Source: CAIJMU01 sp035530275
Lineage (GTDB): Bacteria > Spirochaetota > Spirochaetia > Treponematales > Rectinemataceae
DNA length: 64,000 bases
Assembly (NCBI GenBank): GCA_035530275.1
Contig: DATKVC010000024.1
Span: 62,001 to 126,000, forward strand
Direction: 5' to 3'
Of the stretch, positions 49,300 through 58,617 are shown piece by piece; the first letter of the stretch is position 1; each line of letters begins with the position of its first letter. Position numbers and translations under genes: made by a program. The notes under the pieces are model-generated. The model did no database searches and was not told where the DNA came from. It saw only the letters and a list, made by a program, of their open reading frames with translations.

Positions 49300-50748
49300 A
49301 TGCATCTCCACAAGTACCCTTTCTTGGCCATGCCCCTCGTCGCATCGGTACTGGCTGCCTTCCTGGCTTCCTGCGCGGGAGCACCGCAAGCCAAACCGAC
49401 CCCCCAGCCTAAGCCGCCCCAGACGGCAAAACCCAGTCCGACCCCCGCTCCAAACCCGAAGGTAGCCGGCGTCGCATCAGCGGGAGCCTTGTTGGCGGCG
49501 GGCAATCCCGCTGCCGCGGCCGATTCGCTCGGTAAATTGGCGGCGGCGAATCCTTCCGACCTCGAGATCAAGCGTCTGCAAGCTTCGGCCCTGGTATCCG
49601 CCGGAAAGCTCACCGAAGCCCGAGCCCTCCTGGACAGCATTCTCGCCGAGCATCCGCAGGATGCCGACACCCTTACGATGGCGGCCGAAATCGCCCGATT
49701 CCAGAACGACACGAATGGCAGGAAAGCCTATCTCAACAAGGCTGTCGCGGTCGCACCCAACAAGGCCTCGGTCCAGGTTTCATTAGGGGAATACTGGCTG
49801 GATCAGCACGAATGGGCCAAAGCCCAGGTCGCCTTCTCCAAGGCAAGCGACTTGAATCGCTCCAACCCCGATGCTTTCAAAGGGCTGGGGCAGGCCCTCT
49901 ATCGTCTCGGTAAATACGATGACGCGGAAAAGGCCCTTGATTCGGCCCTCGCCCTCGACCCGAACGACGCTTATACCTATTCCGACCGCAGCAAGGTGCG
50001 ATACCAGCTCGGCAGGTATGCCGATTCCGAGTCCGACCTCAGCGAGGCGATCGCCATGGCACCGAACGCATCCTGGCCCTATATCGATCGTGCGCGTTAC
50101 AGGATCGACACGAAGCGCTTTGCCGAAGCCGAGGCCGACCTCGGCGACGCCATCAAGGCCGAGCCGGACTACTTCCTTCCCTATCTCTACCGTGCAGCCA
50201 TATACGTCAAGCTTGGGAATGACGCGGAAGCTCTCGCCGACTACGACATGGTGGTCAAGCTCAAGCCCGAATACTGGTATGCCTACGAATCGGCGGGACT
50301 CTGCGCCTTCAGGCTCGGCCGATGGAAAGACGCGGGCATACGCTTCCAAAAAGCCTTTGCGAGCGCACCCGCGCGGTCCGATTATGCGGTGCTGGGCGCC
50401 ATTTCCCTCCTTCGAGCCGGTAGGCTCACCGAAGGTAGGGCCCTCGCGGGCAAGGCTGCAGCCAGGCTCGACCGCGACGCCGAACATTCGCGATGGACGA
50501 TCCTCCGACTCTTCGAAGACATGAACGATCTCACCACCGACCTCGAAATCGGCCTGCAGAGCGAGCAGAAACTCGATATCCGCGCGGAGATGCTTTTCTC
50601 GCTCGGCGAATATTGGATCATTCGAGGCAAACCGGACCTGGGAGCGAAATACCTCCAACTCGCCCACGACATGAACCGGCAAGGCGCGATCCAATACAGT
50701 CTCATCGTCGCCGAGCTCGCTCGTTCCGGCTCCCAGGCGAATCACTGA
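49300..50748 (+). CDS. TPR-repeat lipoprotein, 482 aa
   Basis: A signal peptide with lipobox (LVASVLAAFLASCAG) and a Pro/Lys linker (~30-55) precede about ten tetratricopeptide repeats to the end (for example AFKGLGQALYRLGKYDDAEKALDSALALDPN, AYTYSDRSKVRYQLGRYADSESDLSEAIAMAP, PYLYRAAIYVKLGNDAEALADYDMVVKLKPE). Likely anchored in a membrane and acting as a periplasmic or surface scaffold. The start has GGAGA ~8 bp upstream. It shares an upstream region with the divergent 591-residue protein and is followed by traB after ~35 bp. Confidence 0.85.
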   Translation: MHLHKYPFLAMPLVASVLAAFLASCAGAPQAKPTPQPKPPQTAKPSPTPAPNPKVAGVASAGALLAAGNPAAAADSLGKLAAANPSDLEIKRLQASALVSAGKLTEARALLDSILAEHPQDADTLTMAAEIARFQNDTNGRKAYLNKAVAVAPNKASVQVSLGEYWLDQHEWAKAQVAFSKASDLNRSNPDAFKGLGQALYRLGKYDDAEKALDSALALDPNDAYTYSDRSKVRYQLGRYADSESDLSEAIAMAPNASWPYIDRARYRIDTKRFAEAEADLGDAIKAEPDYFLPYLYRAAIYVKLGNDAEALADYDMVVKLKPEYWYAYESAGLCAFRLGRWKDAGIRFQKAFASAPARSDYAVLGAISLLRAGRLTEGRALAGKAAARLDRDAEHSRWTILRLFEDMNDLTTDLEIGLQSEQKLDIRAEMLFSLGEYWIIRGKPDLGAKYLQLAHDMNRQGAIQYSLIVAELARSGSQANH

Positions 50749-50782
50749 GCGGCCCTCGGCCGAGAACGCGCGCAAAGGATAC

Positions 50783-52048
50783 ATGATGCCCCAGACCACC
50801 CGCAGACTGACCATTGCCGGACGCCCCATCCTCATCGTCGGCACCGCCCACATTTCCCGAGAAAGCATCGATGAGGTTCGTTCCCTGATACGGGCCGAAG
50901 GTCCTGCCCGCGTCTGTGTCGAAATCGATGCCGGGCGCTACCGCTCGATGAGCGAGGGATCCAAGTGGGAAAACCTCGACATCATCAAAGTGCTCAAGGA
51001 AGGGCGGGGCTTTCTCCTCCTCGCCAACCTTGCTCTGTCCGGTTTTCAGCGCCGCATGGGCAGCGAAGTCGGTGTTAAGCCCGGCGAGGAGATGCTTGCC
51101 GCGGTGTCCGCTGCCGACGAACTGGGCATTCCCTACGCCTTTTGCGACCGCGACGTCCAGACTACCCTCAAGCGCGCCTGGGGACGCTCCAACCTCTGGA
51201 ATCGCTCAAAGCTCCTGGCCAGCCTCGTCGATTCGGCGGTCTCGGGGGAAAAACTCTCGGCGGAGGACATCGAGAAGCTCAAAGAGCAGAACGAACTCGA
51301 AAAAATGATGGGAGAGCTCGCCGACTTCCTGCCCTCAGTCAAAGAAGTCCTGATCGACGAACGCGACCGCTATCTCGCCGCGCGCATTTTCACCGAGGCC
51401 AAAGCCGCAAGCCTGACAACCGGCAACACGAACGCAAGCGTCGATCAGGCATCGCCCGATTCCGGCGAACTCAAGGCTCCGGCCCCCGTCCTGGCGGTCG
51501 TCGGCGCGGGACACCTGGAAGGCATCGTCAGTTGGCTCGAGCGTCTCGAGCGGGGCGAGGCCGACGAATCAGTAGCCGAACTCGAAACCCTTCCCAAGCC
51601 TTCGCAGGCAGGCAAGATCCTCGGATGGGCCATCCCCGCCGCGATCGTCGCCTTCATCCTCATCGGCTTCTTCAAGTCCGGCACGACGGCGAGCCTCGAC
51701 CTCCTCCTCCGATGGGTCCTCCTCAACGGTTCCCTCGCGGCCATCGGATCGGCGCTCTGCCTGGCCCATCCCCTCACCATCCTCGTTTCATTTTTCGGGG
51801 CGCCCATCGCCACCCTCAATCCCTTCGTCGGAGTGGGGATGTTCGCGGGCGTAGTCGAGGCCTTCGTCCGTAAGCCCCGGGTATCGGACTTCGAGAACCT
51901 CGCCGAAGACGTCACCCATCTCAAGGGCTTTTACCGAAATCGCGTCACGCGCATCTTGCTCATTTTCTTCCTGAGCAGCCTCGGCGGCATGATCGGCAAC
52001 TTCATATCCCTGCCCTTCCTGGCCTCGGGCGCATTGTCGGGCAAGTGA
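50783..52048 (+). CDS. TraB/PrgY-family membrane protein
   Basis: A 421-residue protein. Residues ~8-270 are the TraB (TIKI/GumN-like) domain: IAGRPILIVGTAHISRESIDEVRSLI (GTAH), VCVEIDAGRYRSM (ExD), GLRxRMG-like LSGFQRRMGSEVGVKPGEEML, ERDRYLAARI and VVGAGHLEGI. Residues ~285-415 hold three or four membrane segments. TraB/PrgY proteins in bacteria lower peptide pheromone levels and are proposed metalloproteases; animal relatives cleave Wnt. No pheromone system is visible here. Confidence 0.88.
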   Translation: MMPQTTRRLTIAGRPILIVGTAHISRESIDEVRSLIRAEGPARVCVEIDAGRYRSMSEGSKWENLDIIKVLKEGRGFLLLANLALSGFQRRMGSEVGVKPGEEMLAAVSAADELGIPYAFCDRDVQTTLKRAWGRSNLWNRSKLLASLVDSAVSGEKLSAEDIEKLKEQNELEKMMGELADFLPSVKEVLIDERDRYLAARIFTEAKAASLTTGNTNASVDQASPDSGELKAPAPVLAVVGAGHLEGIVSWLERLERGEADESVAELETLPKPSQAGKILGWAIPAAIVAFILIGFFKSGTTASLDLLLRWVLLNGSLAAIGSALCLAHPLTILVSFFGAPIATLNPFVGVGMFAGVVEAFVRKPRVSDFENLAEDVTHLKGFYRNRVTRILLIFFLSSLGGMIGNFISLPFLASGALSGK

Positions 52049-52072
52049 GCCATTCCGCATGAAGGAGTACCT

Positions 52073-52555
52073 ATGAATGAATGCCCCTGCGGCTCGGGCC
52101 GCGCATATTCCGACTGCTGCGAGCCCGTCATAAAGGGCAAAGTGCCGGCGGCCACGGCCGAGACTCTGATGCGAAGTCGCTACAGCGCCTACGTAAAGCG
52201 AGAAATCGACTGGCTCATGAAAAGCTGCGTCGGGGGAGACGAGGGTGTCGACCTCGAGGCGACACGCAAATGGGCGGAGGAATCCGAATGGCTCGGCCTG
52301 CGTATCGTATCGACGGACAAAGGCGGGCCCTCCGACGAGAAGGGCAGCGTCGAATTCATCGCCGATTACGTGCAGGGCGGTCTCAAGGACAAGCACCACG
52401 AAAAGGCGAAGTTCCTGAAAAAAGACGAACTCTGGCTTTACGAAGAAGGCGAGATCGTTCCGGAAACGATTGTGCGCGCGACGCCCAAGGTCGGCCGTAA
52501 CGATCCCTGCCCCTGCGGAAGCGGCAAAAAATACAAACAGTGCCACGGTCGGTAG
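52073..52555 (+). CDS. YchJ-family protein with two SEC-C zinc motifs
   Basis: A 160-residue protein with an N-terminal SEC-C motif (ECPCGSGRAYSDCC), a central NTF2-like YchJ domain (AETLMRSRYSAYVKREIDWLMKSC, EWLGLRIVSTDKGG, GSVEFIADYVQGG, HEKAKFLKKDELWLYEEGE) and a second SEC-C at the C-terminus (NDPCPCGSGKKYKQCHG). Each motif should bind one zinc; in SecA this motif contacts SecB and ribosomes. Function of YchJ is unknown. ATG at 52073 has GAAGGAG 6 bp upstream; it follows traB by 24 bp. Confidence 0.92.
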   Translation: MNECPCGSGRAYSDCCEPVIKGKVPAATAETLMRSRYSAYVKREIDWLMKSCVGGDEGVDLEATRKWAEESEWLGLRIVSTDKGGPSDEKGSVEFIADYVQGGLKDKHHEKAKFLKKDELWLYEEGEIVPETIVRATPKVGRNDPCPCGSGKKYKQCHGR

Positions 52556-52602
52556 GATCAAGGCCGGCGTTGGCGCAGATCGGCTAGGCCGGCCGGTCCG
52601 CT

Positions 52603-54258
52603 TCAGGCCTCGTTCGCCCTTTCGACCAGCTCGAAAATCGCGGGCATCAGCTGTTTCTTTCGCGAGAGGATGTCCTTGAGCACGTAGACTCCCTCGTCGC
52701 TTCGCGGATAGTTGACGAGACCGATGAGCTCCTTCTCGCCGTCGAGGAGGAGGAGACTCGTCAGCTCCGTGATGTCCGTGACCATGAGGGCGGAAAGCCA
52801 GCATTGCCGCTCGGAACGCACCTTCGCGAGGGCTGCGAGGATTTCGTCCTTGCGTTCCATAATCACCGCCGTGTCGGTGACCTCGACCTGGCTCACGGAG
52901 ATCTTCCTGCCGGAAGTCTCGTATTCCTTGAGGTCGAGGTTGACGATTTCGGCCGCGGGCTTGGACGCGACAGCCGAGGCGGCCCCCATGATGTCTGCCC
53001 CGAGGGACTCGATGTCGAGATCGGTAATGTTCGACAGATACTCGGCCATGTCGCGGTCGACGTCGGTCGTCGTTGCCGAGCGGAGAATTAAGGTATCGGA
53101 GAGGACGCCGCAGAGAAGTATGGAGGCCATCTTCTTGGGCAGCGGAACCCTCGCGTCGCGGTACATCGAGGCGACGATCGTGCTCGTCGCCCCCACCGTC
53201 CTGTTGATGAAATTGATGGGATAGCGCGTCGAGAAAGTCCCGAGCCGGTGATGGTCGATCACTTCGAGCACATGGTAGTTCTCCGCCCCCTCGACGGCCT
53301 GCGACAATTCGTTGTGATCCACGAGAATGATGTCGACGTGGGGATCGCGCGCGAGATCGCCCTCGGCGAAGATGCCGACCACCTTGCCTGCCTCGTCGAC
53401 AACGGGTACCGAGCGGCTGGGCGAAGCCGCGAGGGCCTTCCTCGCGCTCTTGATGAGATCCTTCTTCTGGAGGGGCTGGATCGACGAGTCGCCCATCGAG
53501 CCCACGGGCGTCGAGTAAAGGACGAGGAGTGATGTGCTCGAGGTGTCGTAGGGCGAGACGAGAATGGAAACCCTCTTTTCCTCGGCGAGCTCCCTCACCG
53601 CCTTCGAAACCACATTGCCGTTCGTCACGATGAGGGCACGCACGCCCGACTCGATGGAGATTCGCTGCACATCCTCGCGATCGCCGACGAGTATGATCGT
53701 GTTGTCGACGGGCTCGCTCTTCAGGTGTGTCACGAAGGATGCCGTCTCGAGGGCGGCGACGAGCATCCTCGCCTTGAAGAATGTATGCTCGTCGAAGATG
53801 ACCAAGGGTTGAGCCTTCGCCGTCGTGACGAGGTGGGCTACGCTCGTCGTGATGACGGCCTTCTTGTGGGGATTGATCTTGGCGAGGATGTTCTCCGCGA
53901 AGGCGCCGTAATGGAGGAGGGCCTTGTAGCGACCTTCGGCGTCCACGATCGGGAGGACTCGATTCTCGGCCTTTCCCATCAAGGCGAGAGCCTCCCAGAG
54001 CGGCGAGGTCTCGAGGACAGTCGGCACGGGATCGCCCAGCCAGTATTCGACCTTGGGGAGGAGATCGGGTACGAATTCGGGCAGGTGGACGCCGAAGCGC
54101 TGAAAAATGTACTCGGTCTGCGGATTGGCCGCGCCGGCCCTGGCCGCGCGAACCTCGGCCATGCCCAGGCTACGCTTGAGTTCGGCATAGGCGGTCGCCG
54201 CCACAACCGAATCGGTATCGGGATTCTTGTGTCCAATGACGTAAACGGTCCTCTCCAT
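52603..54258 (-). CDS. DHH-family manganese pyrophosphatase with CBS and DRTGG domains
   Basis: A 551-residue fusion. N-terminal DHH motif I (VYVIGHKNPDTDSVVAATAYA), a split CBS pair (~70-125 ENRVLPIVDAEGRYKALL and ~250-320 SRSVPVVDEAGKVVGIFAEGDL) surrounding a DRTGG-like domain (~140-240), then DHH motifs (DIILVDHNELSQAVEGA, EVIDHHRLG, VGATSTIVASMY, LLCGVLSDTLILRSATTTDVDRDMAEYL) and DHHA2. This is the nucleotide-regulated family II pyrophosphatase layout seen in Clostridium and spirochaetes, controlled by AMP or Ap4A on the CBS part. ATG 54258 starts at homology. Confidence 0.92.
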   Translation of the reverse strand: MERTVYVIGHKNPDTDSVVAATAYAELKRSLGMAEVRAARAGAANPQTEYIFQRFGVHLPEFVPDLLPKVEYWLGDPVPTVLETSPLWEALALMGKAENRVLPIVDAEGRYKALLHYGAFAENILAKINPHKKAVITTSVAHLVTTAKAQPLVIFDEHTFFKARMLVAALETASFVTHLKSEPVDNTIILVGDREDVQRISIESGVRALIVTNGNVVSKAVRELAEEKRVSILVSPYDTSSTSLLVLYSTPVGSMGDSSIQPLQKKDLIKSARKALAASPSRSVPVVDEAGKVVGIFAEGDLARDPHVDIILVDHNELSQAVEGAENYHVLEVIDHHRLGTFSTRYPINFINRTVGATSTIVASMYRDARVPLPKKMASILLCGVLSDTLILRSATTTDVDRDMAEYLSNITDLDIESLGADIMGAASAVASKPAAEIVNLDLKEYETSGRKISVSQVEVTDTAVIMERKDEILAALAKVRSERQCWLSALMVTDITELTSLLLLDGEKELIGLVNYPRSDEGVYVLKDILSRKKQLMPAIFELVERANEA

Positions 54259-54323
54259 GATGCTCCTGCGCAAAGGGCCGGGATCTGTCCGGCCTCGAAT
54301 ACAATGGGTGCCACGCGCCCGTT

Positions 54324-54593
54324 TTAGTTACCGGATAGCGGCCCGGGCGTCTCGTTCTCGCCCCTGCCCTTGTCCGCTTCCTCGATGATCCTATCGTATT
54401 TGCGATTTTCCTCGGCCAAGGATTTCGCCCTCGCCTCTTCGACCTTCGCTTCGAGCTCGAGGACTTCCTTGCGCGCCTTCAAACGCTCGACCTCGGACTT
54501 GTCGCGCTGGATGGCGCGAACGAAAAAAAAGACAACCGTCGGCAGGCCGATGAAGAGAAGGAGATAAAGGATCAGTCTTTCGAGAAGGGCCAT
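54324..54593 (-). CDS. Small membrane-anchored coiled-coil protein
   Basis: An 89-residue protein: one membrane segment (LERLILYLLLFIGLPTVVFFFV) then a charged heptad-rich helix (RDKSEVERLKARKEVLELEAKVEEARAKSLAEENRKYDRIIEEA) ending in a disordered tail. No family recognised; a small scaffold or phage-shock-like membrane protein is possible. It lies between the pyrophosphatase and the nuclease on the same strand. Confidence 0.7.
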   Translation of the reverse strand: MALLERLILYLLLFIGLPTVVFFFVRAIQRDKSEVERLKARKEVLELEAKVEEARAKSLAEENRKYDRIIEEADKGRGENETPGPLSGN

Positions 54594-54684
54594 TGGATTC
54601 CTCCGGGCAAACGCCCTGCCCGTATCGGGGAGTATACCACGACGAGGACGAACGCATTGACCACCCGATTCTTGTGCCATCCGC

Positions 54685-55197
54685 TCATTTCTTGCGCTTC
54701 CTATATTCCCAAGGCGGGATGGGAGAAGGATCCTTCCAGAGACCGATTCTCTTGAAACGCGCTTGGGCCTCGAGGGAGGCAAGTACAGGATCCTTCGAGT
54801 ACTGCTTATAGTGCCAGGCGAGGCCGGCGGCGAGAATAGCCTTATTCAAGGACTGGCCGTTTACGAAGACCTCGCCGAGATAACGCCCGTAACGATCGAT
54901 GCCATGGACCTCGACGCGGGCGATCTTGCCGAAGGCGAATTCCGAAGCGAAACGCTTCGCGACCTGGCCATAGGCTTGGCTGAGCTCGGGCGCGTCGATG
55001 CCGTCGAGGCGGATTTTGTATTGCTTCTTCGCCTGGAGAATAGTGATCGTGTCGCCGTCATGAACCCCGACGACCTTGCCCTCGAGGAGGGCGGGATAGG
55101 TAGCCTTCGCGAAGGTCGACAAGGGGAAGAGCGCGAACAGGAGGAGGGTGAGCGGAACGAATTTTGAACAGTTATTACTTCGCAGCGCGATGAGCAT
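54685..55197 (-). CDS. Secreted thermonuclease-family nuclease
   Basis: A 170-residue SNase-fold protein with signal peptide (SKFVPLTLLLFALFPLSTFA). Key residues are present: VVGVHDGDTITIL (metal Asp), YKIRLDGIDAPELSQAYG (Arg and Asp/Glu of the active site), VEVHGIDRYGRYLGEVFVNGQSLNKAILAAGLAWHY. Cleaves DNA or RNA outside the cytoplasm, probably for nutrient use. It may be transcribed from the same start as thrB-thrC, 60 bp upstream, or from its own promoter. Confidence 0.92.
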   Translation of the reverse strand: MLIALRSNNCSKFVPLTLLLFALFPLSTFAKATYPALLEGKVVGVHDGDTITILQAKKQYKIRLDGIDAPELSQAYGQVAKRFASEFAFGKIARVEVHGIDRYGRYLGEVFVNGQSLNKAILAAGLAWHYKQYSKDPVLASLEAQARFKRIGLWKDPSPIPPWEYRKRKK

Positions 55198-55258
55198 GGG
55201 CTGATCCTATAACAAGGTAGATTTTGTGAGAAGGACCGCTTCGTCCTCGCCTGGTTCC

Positions 55259-56152
55259 TCAATCGCTTACGGTGGCTCCCGCATCGTCCGCCGCGAGAAG
55301 GAGGTGTTTCCAGGCCTGAGGCTGCGCGGCAGCGCATAGAGCGTCCATGCGAGAAGCAAAGGCGAGGTCTCCCCTCCTCGATACGGCGATCACGGTGGGC
55401 CCTGCTCCGGAAAGCCACACGGCAAGGGCTCCTGCATCCCGGGCTCCCCGTCGCATTTCCTCGAAGCCGGGAATGAGGGGAGCTCTCCAGGGTTCATGCA
55501 GGCGATCGTGCATCGCCGCCCCAAGCTTTTCCCAATCCCCGGTCAAGAATGCCGCCGTAACGAGGGCCGCTCGACCAGCATTGCCGGCCGCATCGGCGAA
55601 CGAGACGCTTTTGGGCAGGGCCGCTCGAGCAATGGAGGTTTCAAGGGGGAAGGGCGGCACGAGGGCCGAGAAAGAGATACTCCCGCCAAGGGGCCTCCGG
55701 ATCGAAACGATCCTTCCGTCTTCGCTCACGGCGACCGCGAAGCCGCCGAGCATGGCGGGAGTCGTGTTGTCGGGATGACCCTCGATGCTCGCCCCAAGGT
55801 CGAGAATGCCCTGTTCATCCAGGGCTTCGGACGCAGGCGAACCCAACAATCGCTTCGCCGCCAGAATACCACCAATTATGAGCGTCGCGCTCGAACCGAG
55901 GCCGCGCGCCACGGGCACGGGGCTATCGAAGCGAACGCGAAGAGGCGGCAGTCGCTTCCCGACGGCAAGGGCCGCTTTCCTGGCCGAAGCCAAAAAGAGG
56001 TTGTCCGATCCGCAGTACGCTGTCTCGCAACCCAGGATCTCGTCGCGAGCTGCTTCCTCGACGATAAAGCTGTTGCGAAGAGCGAGGGCGAGGCCGAGGG
56101 CGTCGAAGCCCGGGCCGAGGTTGGCGCTGGTTGCCGGAACGCTGACGATCAT
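55259..56152 (-). CDS. thrB: Homoserine kinase
   Basis: A 297-residue GHMP kinase: VSVPATSANLGPGFDALGLALALRN (motif I), VPVARGLGSSATLIIGGILAAKRLL (ATP loop), EGHPDNTTPAMLGGFAVAVSEDG, VWLSGAGPTVIAVS (motif III). It phosphorylates homoserine, feeding ThrC. Its ATG overlaps the thrC stop (ATGA), so translation is coupled, in the order thrC-thrB (reverse of E. coli). No homoserine dehydrogenase or aspartokinase is in the window. Confidence 0.95.
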   Translation of the reverse strand: MIVSVPATSANLGPGFDALGLALALRNSFIVEEAARDEILGCETAYCGSDNLFLASARKAALAVGKRLPPLRVRFDSPVPVARGLGSSATLIIGGILAAKRLLGSPASEALDEQGILDLGASIEGHPDNTTPAMLGGFAVAVSEDGRIVSIRRPLGGSISFSALVPPFPLETSIARAALPKSVSFADAAGNAGRAALVTAAFLTGDWEKLGAAMHDRLHEPWRAPLIPGFEEMRRGARDAGALAVWLSGAGPTVIAVSRRGDLAFASRMDALCAAAQPQAWKHLLLAADDAGATVSD

Positions 56153-57618
56153 GCTTTTCCCGATAGCCAAGAAAGGATTGCCGCTTCGACCGCCTCGGGG
56201 GCGACCTTGTGATCATGCTTTTCCACGGCGCCGCGCAGGCCCGAAAGCTGGGCTGGTACAGGAAGTCGAGCCTTGTCCGCGAGAGCCTCGATTGCGTCGA
56301 ACTCGTCCTTTCTTTCCTTGAGTCCGAGGGCAGCCGAAACCGTACCCGCGAACTTGAAGGGACTCGCGGTCGCCACGAGAAGCGTGGGGCGGAGGGCTCC
56401 CGCCTCGCGAAGGGCGGCCGCCGCCGTCGCCGTGTGGGGGTCGAGAAGATAGCCTGTCGTCTCGAACAGACGCCTGATTTCCGCGGCCGAGGCTCCCTCG
56501 TCCGCCGACGCTCCCCTGAAATCGGCGAAGGCGCGCCTTTCGCCTTCGGTCAATTCATAGCGCCCTTTCGAGGCGAGTTCGGCCATCAGATTGGAGGTGC
56601 GACCGGGATCGCGACCGCAAGCCTCGAAAAGGAGCCGCTCCAGGTTGCTCGAAACGAGGATGTCCATCGAGGGGCTTGTGGTTATAAGGAAGGGGCGATT
56701 GCGATCGTAGATGCCTGTGGCCAGAAAGTCGGCCAGCACACGGTTCCTGTTGGTCGCTACGAGAAACCCGCCGATGGGGAGGCCCATCTCTTTCGCATAA
56801 CGCGCCGCGAGGACATTGCCGAAGTTGCCCGAAGGAACCGCGACATCGAAGCGACCTTCGGCATCGAGGAGCCCGAGGGACTTGAGCTCGCGGTGAGCGT
56901 GCACATAATAGGCGATCTGAGGGGTAAGACGGCCGATATTGATCGAGTTGGCAGAACAGGGAGAATTGCCATGCTCGGCGAAGGCCTGACGACTCCCGGG
57001 ATCGGTGAGAAGCCGCTTCGCGATTCGCTGCGCGTCGTCGAAATTGCCCTCGATGCCAAGAACGAGACAATTGGAGGCATTGCGGGACGTCATCTGGCGC
57101 CTTTGCACCTCGCTTACGCCCTGGGCGGGATAGAGCACGACAATCCTGATGCCCTCCCGGCCTTCCAGGCCCGAAAGCGCCGCCGAACCCGTATCGCCCG
57201 ACGTCGCGACGATGACAAGAAGCTCATCCTCGAGCCCCGCCTTCTTTCGCGCCATCGCGAGCAAGTCCCCGAAAAGGGTGAGGGCAAGATCCTTGAATGC
57301 GAGGGTCGGCCCGCGAAATAGCTCGAGCACCGGAAGGTCGCCGGCCTGGACAAGCGGAGCCACGCGCGGATCCTCAAAGGTCGCCGCCGCCCGTTCGATC
57401 GCAGCCTTGAGTTCCTGCGCCGGGAGCTCTTCGAAGAAAGGAGCAATCATCCGATAGGCGATATCGGCGTACGCAAGAAATCCCCTCTCGCCGAGTGCAG
57501 GATCGAGCAAAGGGAAGAATTCCGGCACATAGAGTCCCCCGTCGGGGGCGAGACCTGCGAGGAGGGCCTCATCCGCACTGACAGGCCGGGCGGCAGAACG
57601 CGTGCTTCTCAACAGCAT
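56149..57618 (-). CDS. thrC: Threonine synthase
   Basis: A 489-residue PLP enzyme of the E. coli-like class: LAPDGGLYVPEFFPLLD, LELFRGPTLAFKDLALTLFGDLLA (PLP lysine in FKD), VATSGDTGSAALSGLEGREGIRIVVLYP, CSANSINIGRLTPQIAYYVHAH, AVPSGNFGNVLAARYAKEMGLPI, TTSPSMDILVSSNLERLLFE. It converts O-phosphohomoserine to threonine. ATG 57618 is chosen; the AAGGAG site ~12 bp upstream lies in one arm of a hairpin (see separate entry). Coupled to thrB. Confidence 0.95.
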   Translation of the reverse strand: MLLRSTRSAARPVSADEALLAGLAPDGGLYVPEFFPLLDPALGERGFLAYADIAYRMIAPFFEELPAQELKAAIERAAATFEDPRVAPLVQAGDLPVLELFRGPTLAFKDLALTLFGDLLAMARKKAGLEDELLVIVATSGDTGSAALSGLEGREGIRIVVLYPAQGVSEVQRRQMTSRNASNCLVLGIEGNFDDAQRIAKRLLTDPGSRQAFAEHGNSPCSANSINIGRLTPQIAYYVHAHRELKSLGLLDAEGRFDVAVPSGNFGNVLAARYAKEMGLPIGGFLVATNRNRVLADFLATGIYDRNRPFLITTSPSMDILVSSNLERLLFEACGRDPGRTSNLMAELASKGRYELTEGERRAFADFRGASADEGASAAEIRRLFETTGYLLDPHTATAAAALREAGALRPTLLVATASPFKFAGTVSAALGLKERKDEFDAIEALADKARLPVPAQLSGLRGAVEKHDHKVAPEAVEAAILSWLSGKA

Positions 57619-57630
57619 GGAAGATCGATA

Positions 57631-57661
57631 CTCCTTGTCGGACGATTGGAGCGACAAGGAG
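57631..57661 (-). promoter_or_regulatory. Hairpin enclosing the thrC ribosome-binding site
   Basis: CTCCTTGTCG (57631-57640, plus) is the exact complement of CGACAAGGAG (57652-57661) with an 11-base loop. In the thrC mRNA the 3' arm contains AAGGAG, the only Shine-Dalgarno match before the start codon, so folding would hide it. Confidence 0.5.
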
Positions 57662-57726
57662 ATACTACCCTCGTCGCCGGCATCCGTGTAGTGCCGCGAG
57701 GGAGTGGCGATGTCTTGAATTCCTCA

Positions 57727-58602
57727 TCAAACCCAAGAAGAGATATAGATGAGGTGCGCCGCCATCCCTTCGTTTGCCTTTTCCGTTCTCGACCAGCCGC
57801 CCGGAAGCCCCAGGCTCCGTGCCGCCGATTCGAAATGCCTCATCGCTATACCCATGTCTATGTTCTGGATGTGGATCTCACCAAGGGCGGAATTATAGGC
57901 GCGATCCTCATCGAGGTAGAGATCAAATCGAGGCTTGGACTCCGTCCCCCTCGCAACGATGCGCCAGGGCTGTTTGTTCGAAGCCGAGGGTCCCATACGC
58001 AAGGCTTCGAAGACCCCGAGCCACGGAGAGTCCGCGAGCGACAGAGGCCTTCCTGCCACTTCATCGAAAAACAGTACAGATGGCGCTTTTCTACTATCCG
58101 CGCGGGCAAGGCGTCTGGTCAGGGATTCGGCAAGCGATCTTCTTTCCGCGGGCATGCCGATGGCCACGACGGCAGGCAGCAATTCGTCTTCCCTTCGGCC
58201 AAGGGCCTTGGCCGCCGCGCCTCGATCGAACAATCCGCCGATCCAGCAGCTCCCAAGTCCCAGTTCGGTAGCCTTGAGGACGAGGCCTTCCATCGAATAG
58301 CCGAAATCCTCGAGGGCTTTAGGACCCCGAGAAATCGCACCCACGATGAACGCGGGCACCTTGCTGATTAGTCCATAGGTGCCGATCTTGCCGTTCTTTG
58401 CGAGTACCCCGTCACCGCCTTCACCATCGGAACGCTCGGCCTCCGCCGAAACCAAGGCGAAACGCGCCGTGCCGCCGAATGGACCTGACGCGCAGGCTTC
58501 CATTGCATCGATAAGGGCTCGGGTCTTCTCTCGGACGATAGGTCGACCGTCGAAGCTGCGCACGGAGCCGCGCGCAGCCATTACTTCGAGACTGAAATCC
58601 AT
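57727..58602 (-). CDS. Nitroreductase-family protein (TM-nitroreductase type)
   Basis: A 291-residue flavin-fold protein: SLEVMAARGSVRSFDGRPIVREK (nitroreductase N-terminal RRSxR-like), KVPAFIVGAISRGPKALEDFGYSMEGLVLKATELGLGSCWIGGLFDRG, WLGVFEALRMGPSASNKQPWRIVAR, and IDMGIAMRHFESAARSLGLPGGW. This matches the PF14512 type nitroreductase that carries both half-sites in one chain. FMN-dependent reduction of nitro or quinone compounds is the family activity; natural substrate unknown. Upstream of thrC by ~100 bp in the other direction of the unit (its stop faces thrC). Confidence 0.85.
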   Translation of the reverse strand: MDFSLEVMAARGSVRSFDGRPIVREKTRALIDAMEACASGPFGGTARFALVSAEAERSDGEGGDGVLAKNGKIGTYGLISKVPAFIVGAISRGPKALEDFGYSMEGLVLKATELGLGSCWIGGLFDRGAAAKALGRREDELLPAVVAIGMPAERRSLAESLTRRLARADSRKAPSVLFFDEVAGRPLSLADSPWLGVFEALRMGPSASNKQPWRIVARGTESKPRFDLYLDEDRAYNSALGEIHIQNIDMGIAMRHFESAARSLGLPGGWSRTEKANEGMAAHLIYISSWV

Positions 58603-58617
58603 CGGGTCACTCCTGAT

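Noticed and set aside
49122..49712. N-terminal extension of the 591-residue membrane protein to a 788-residue frame
   Set aside because: It runs across the promoter and first part of the TPR lipoprotein gene; the signal-anchor begins at ATG 49121/49118.
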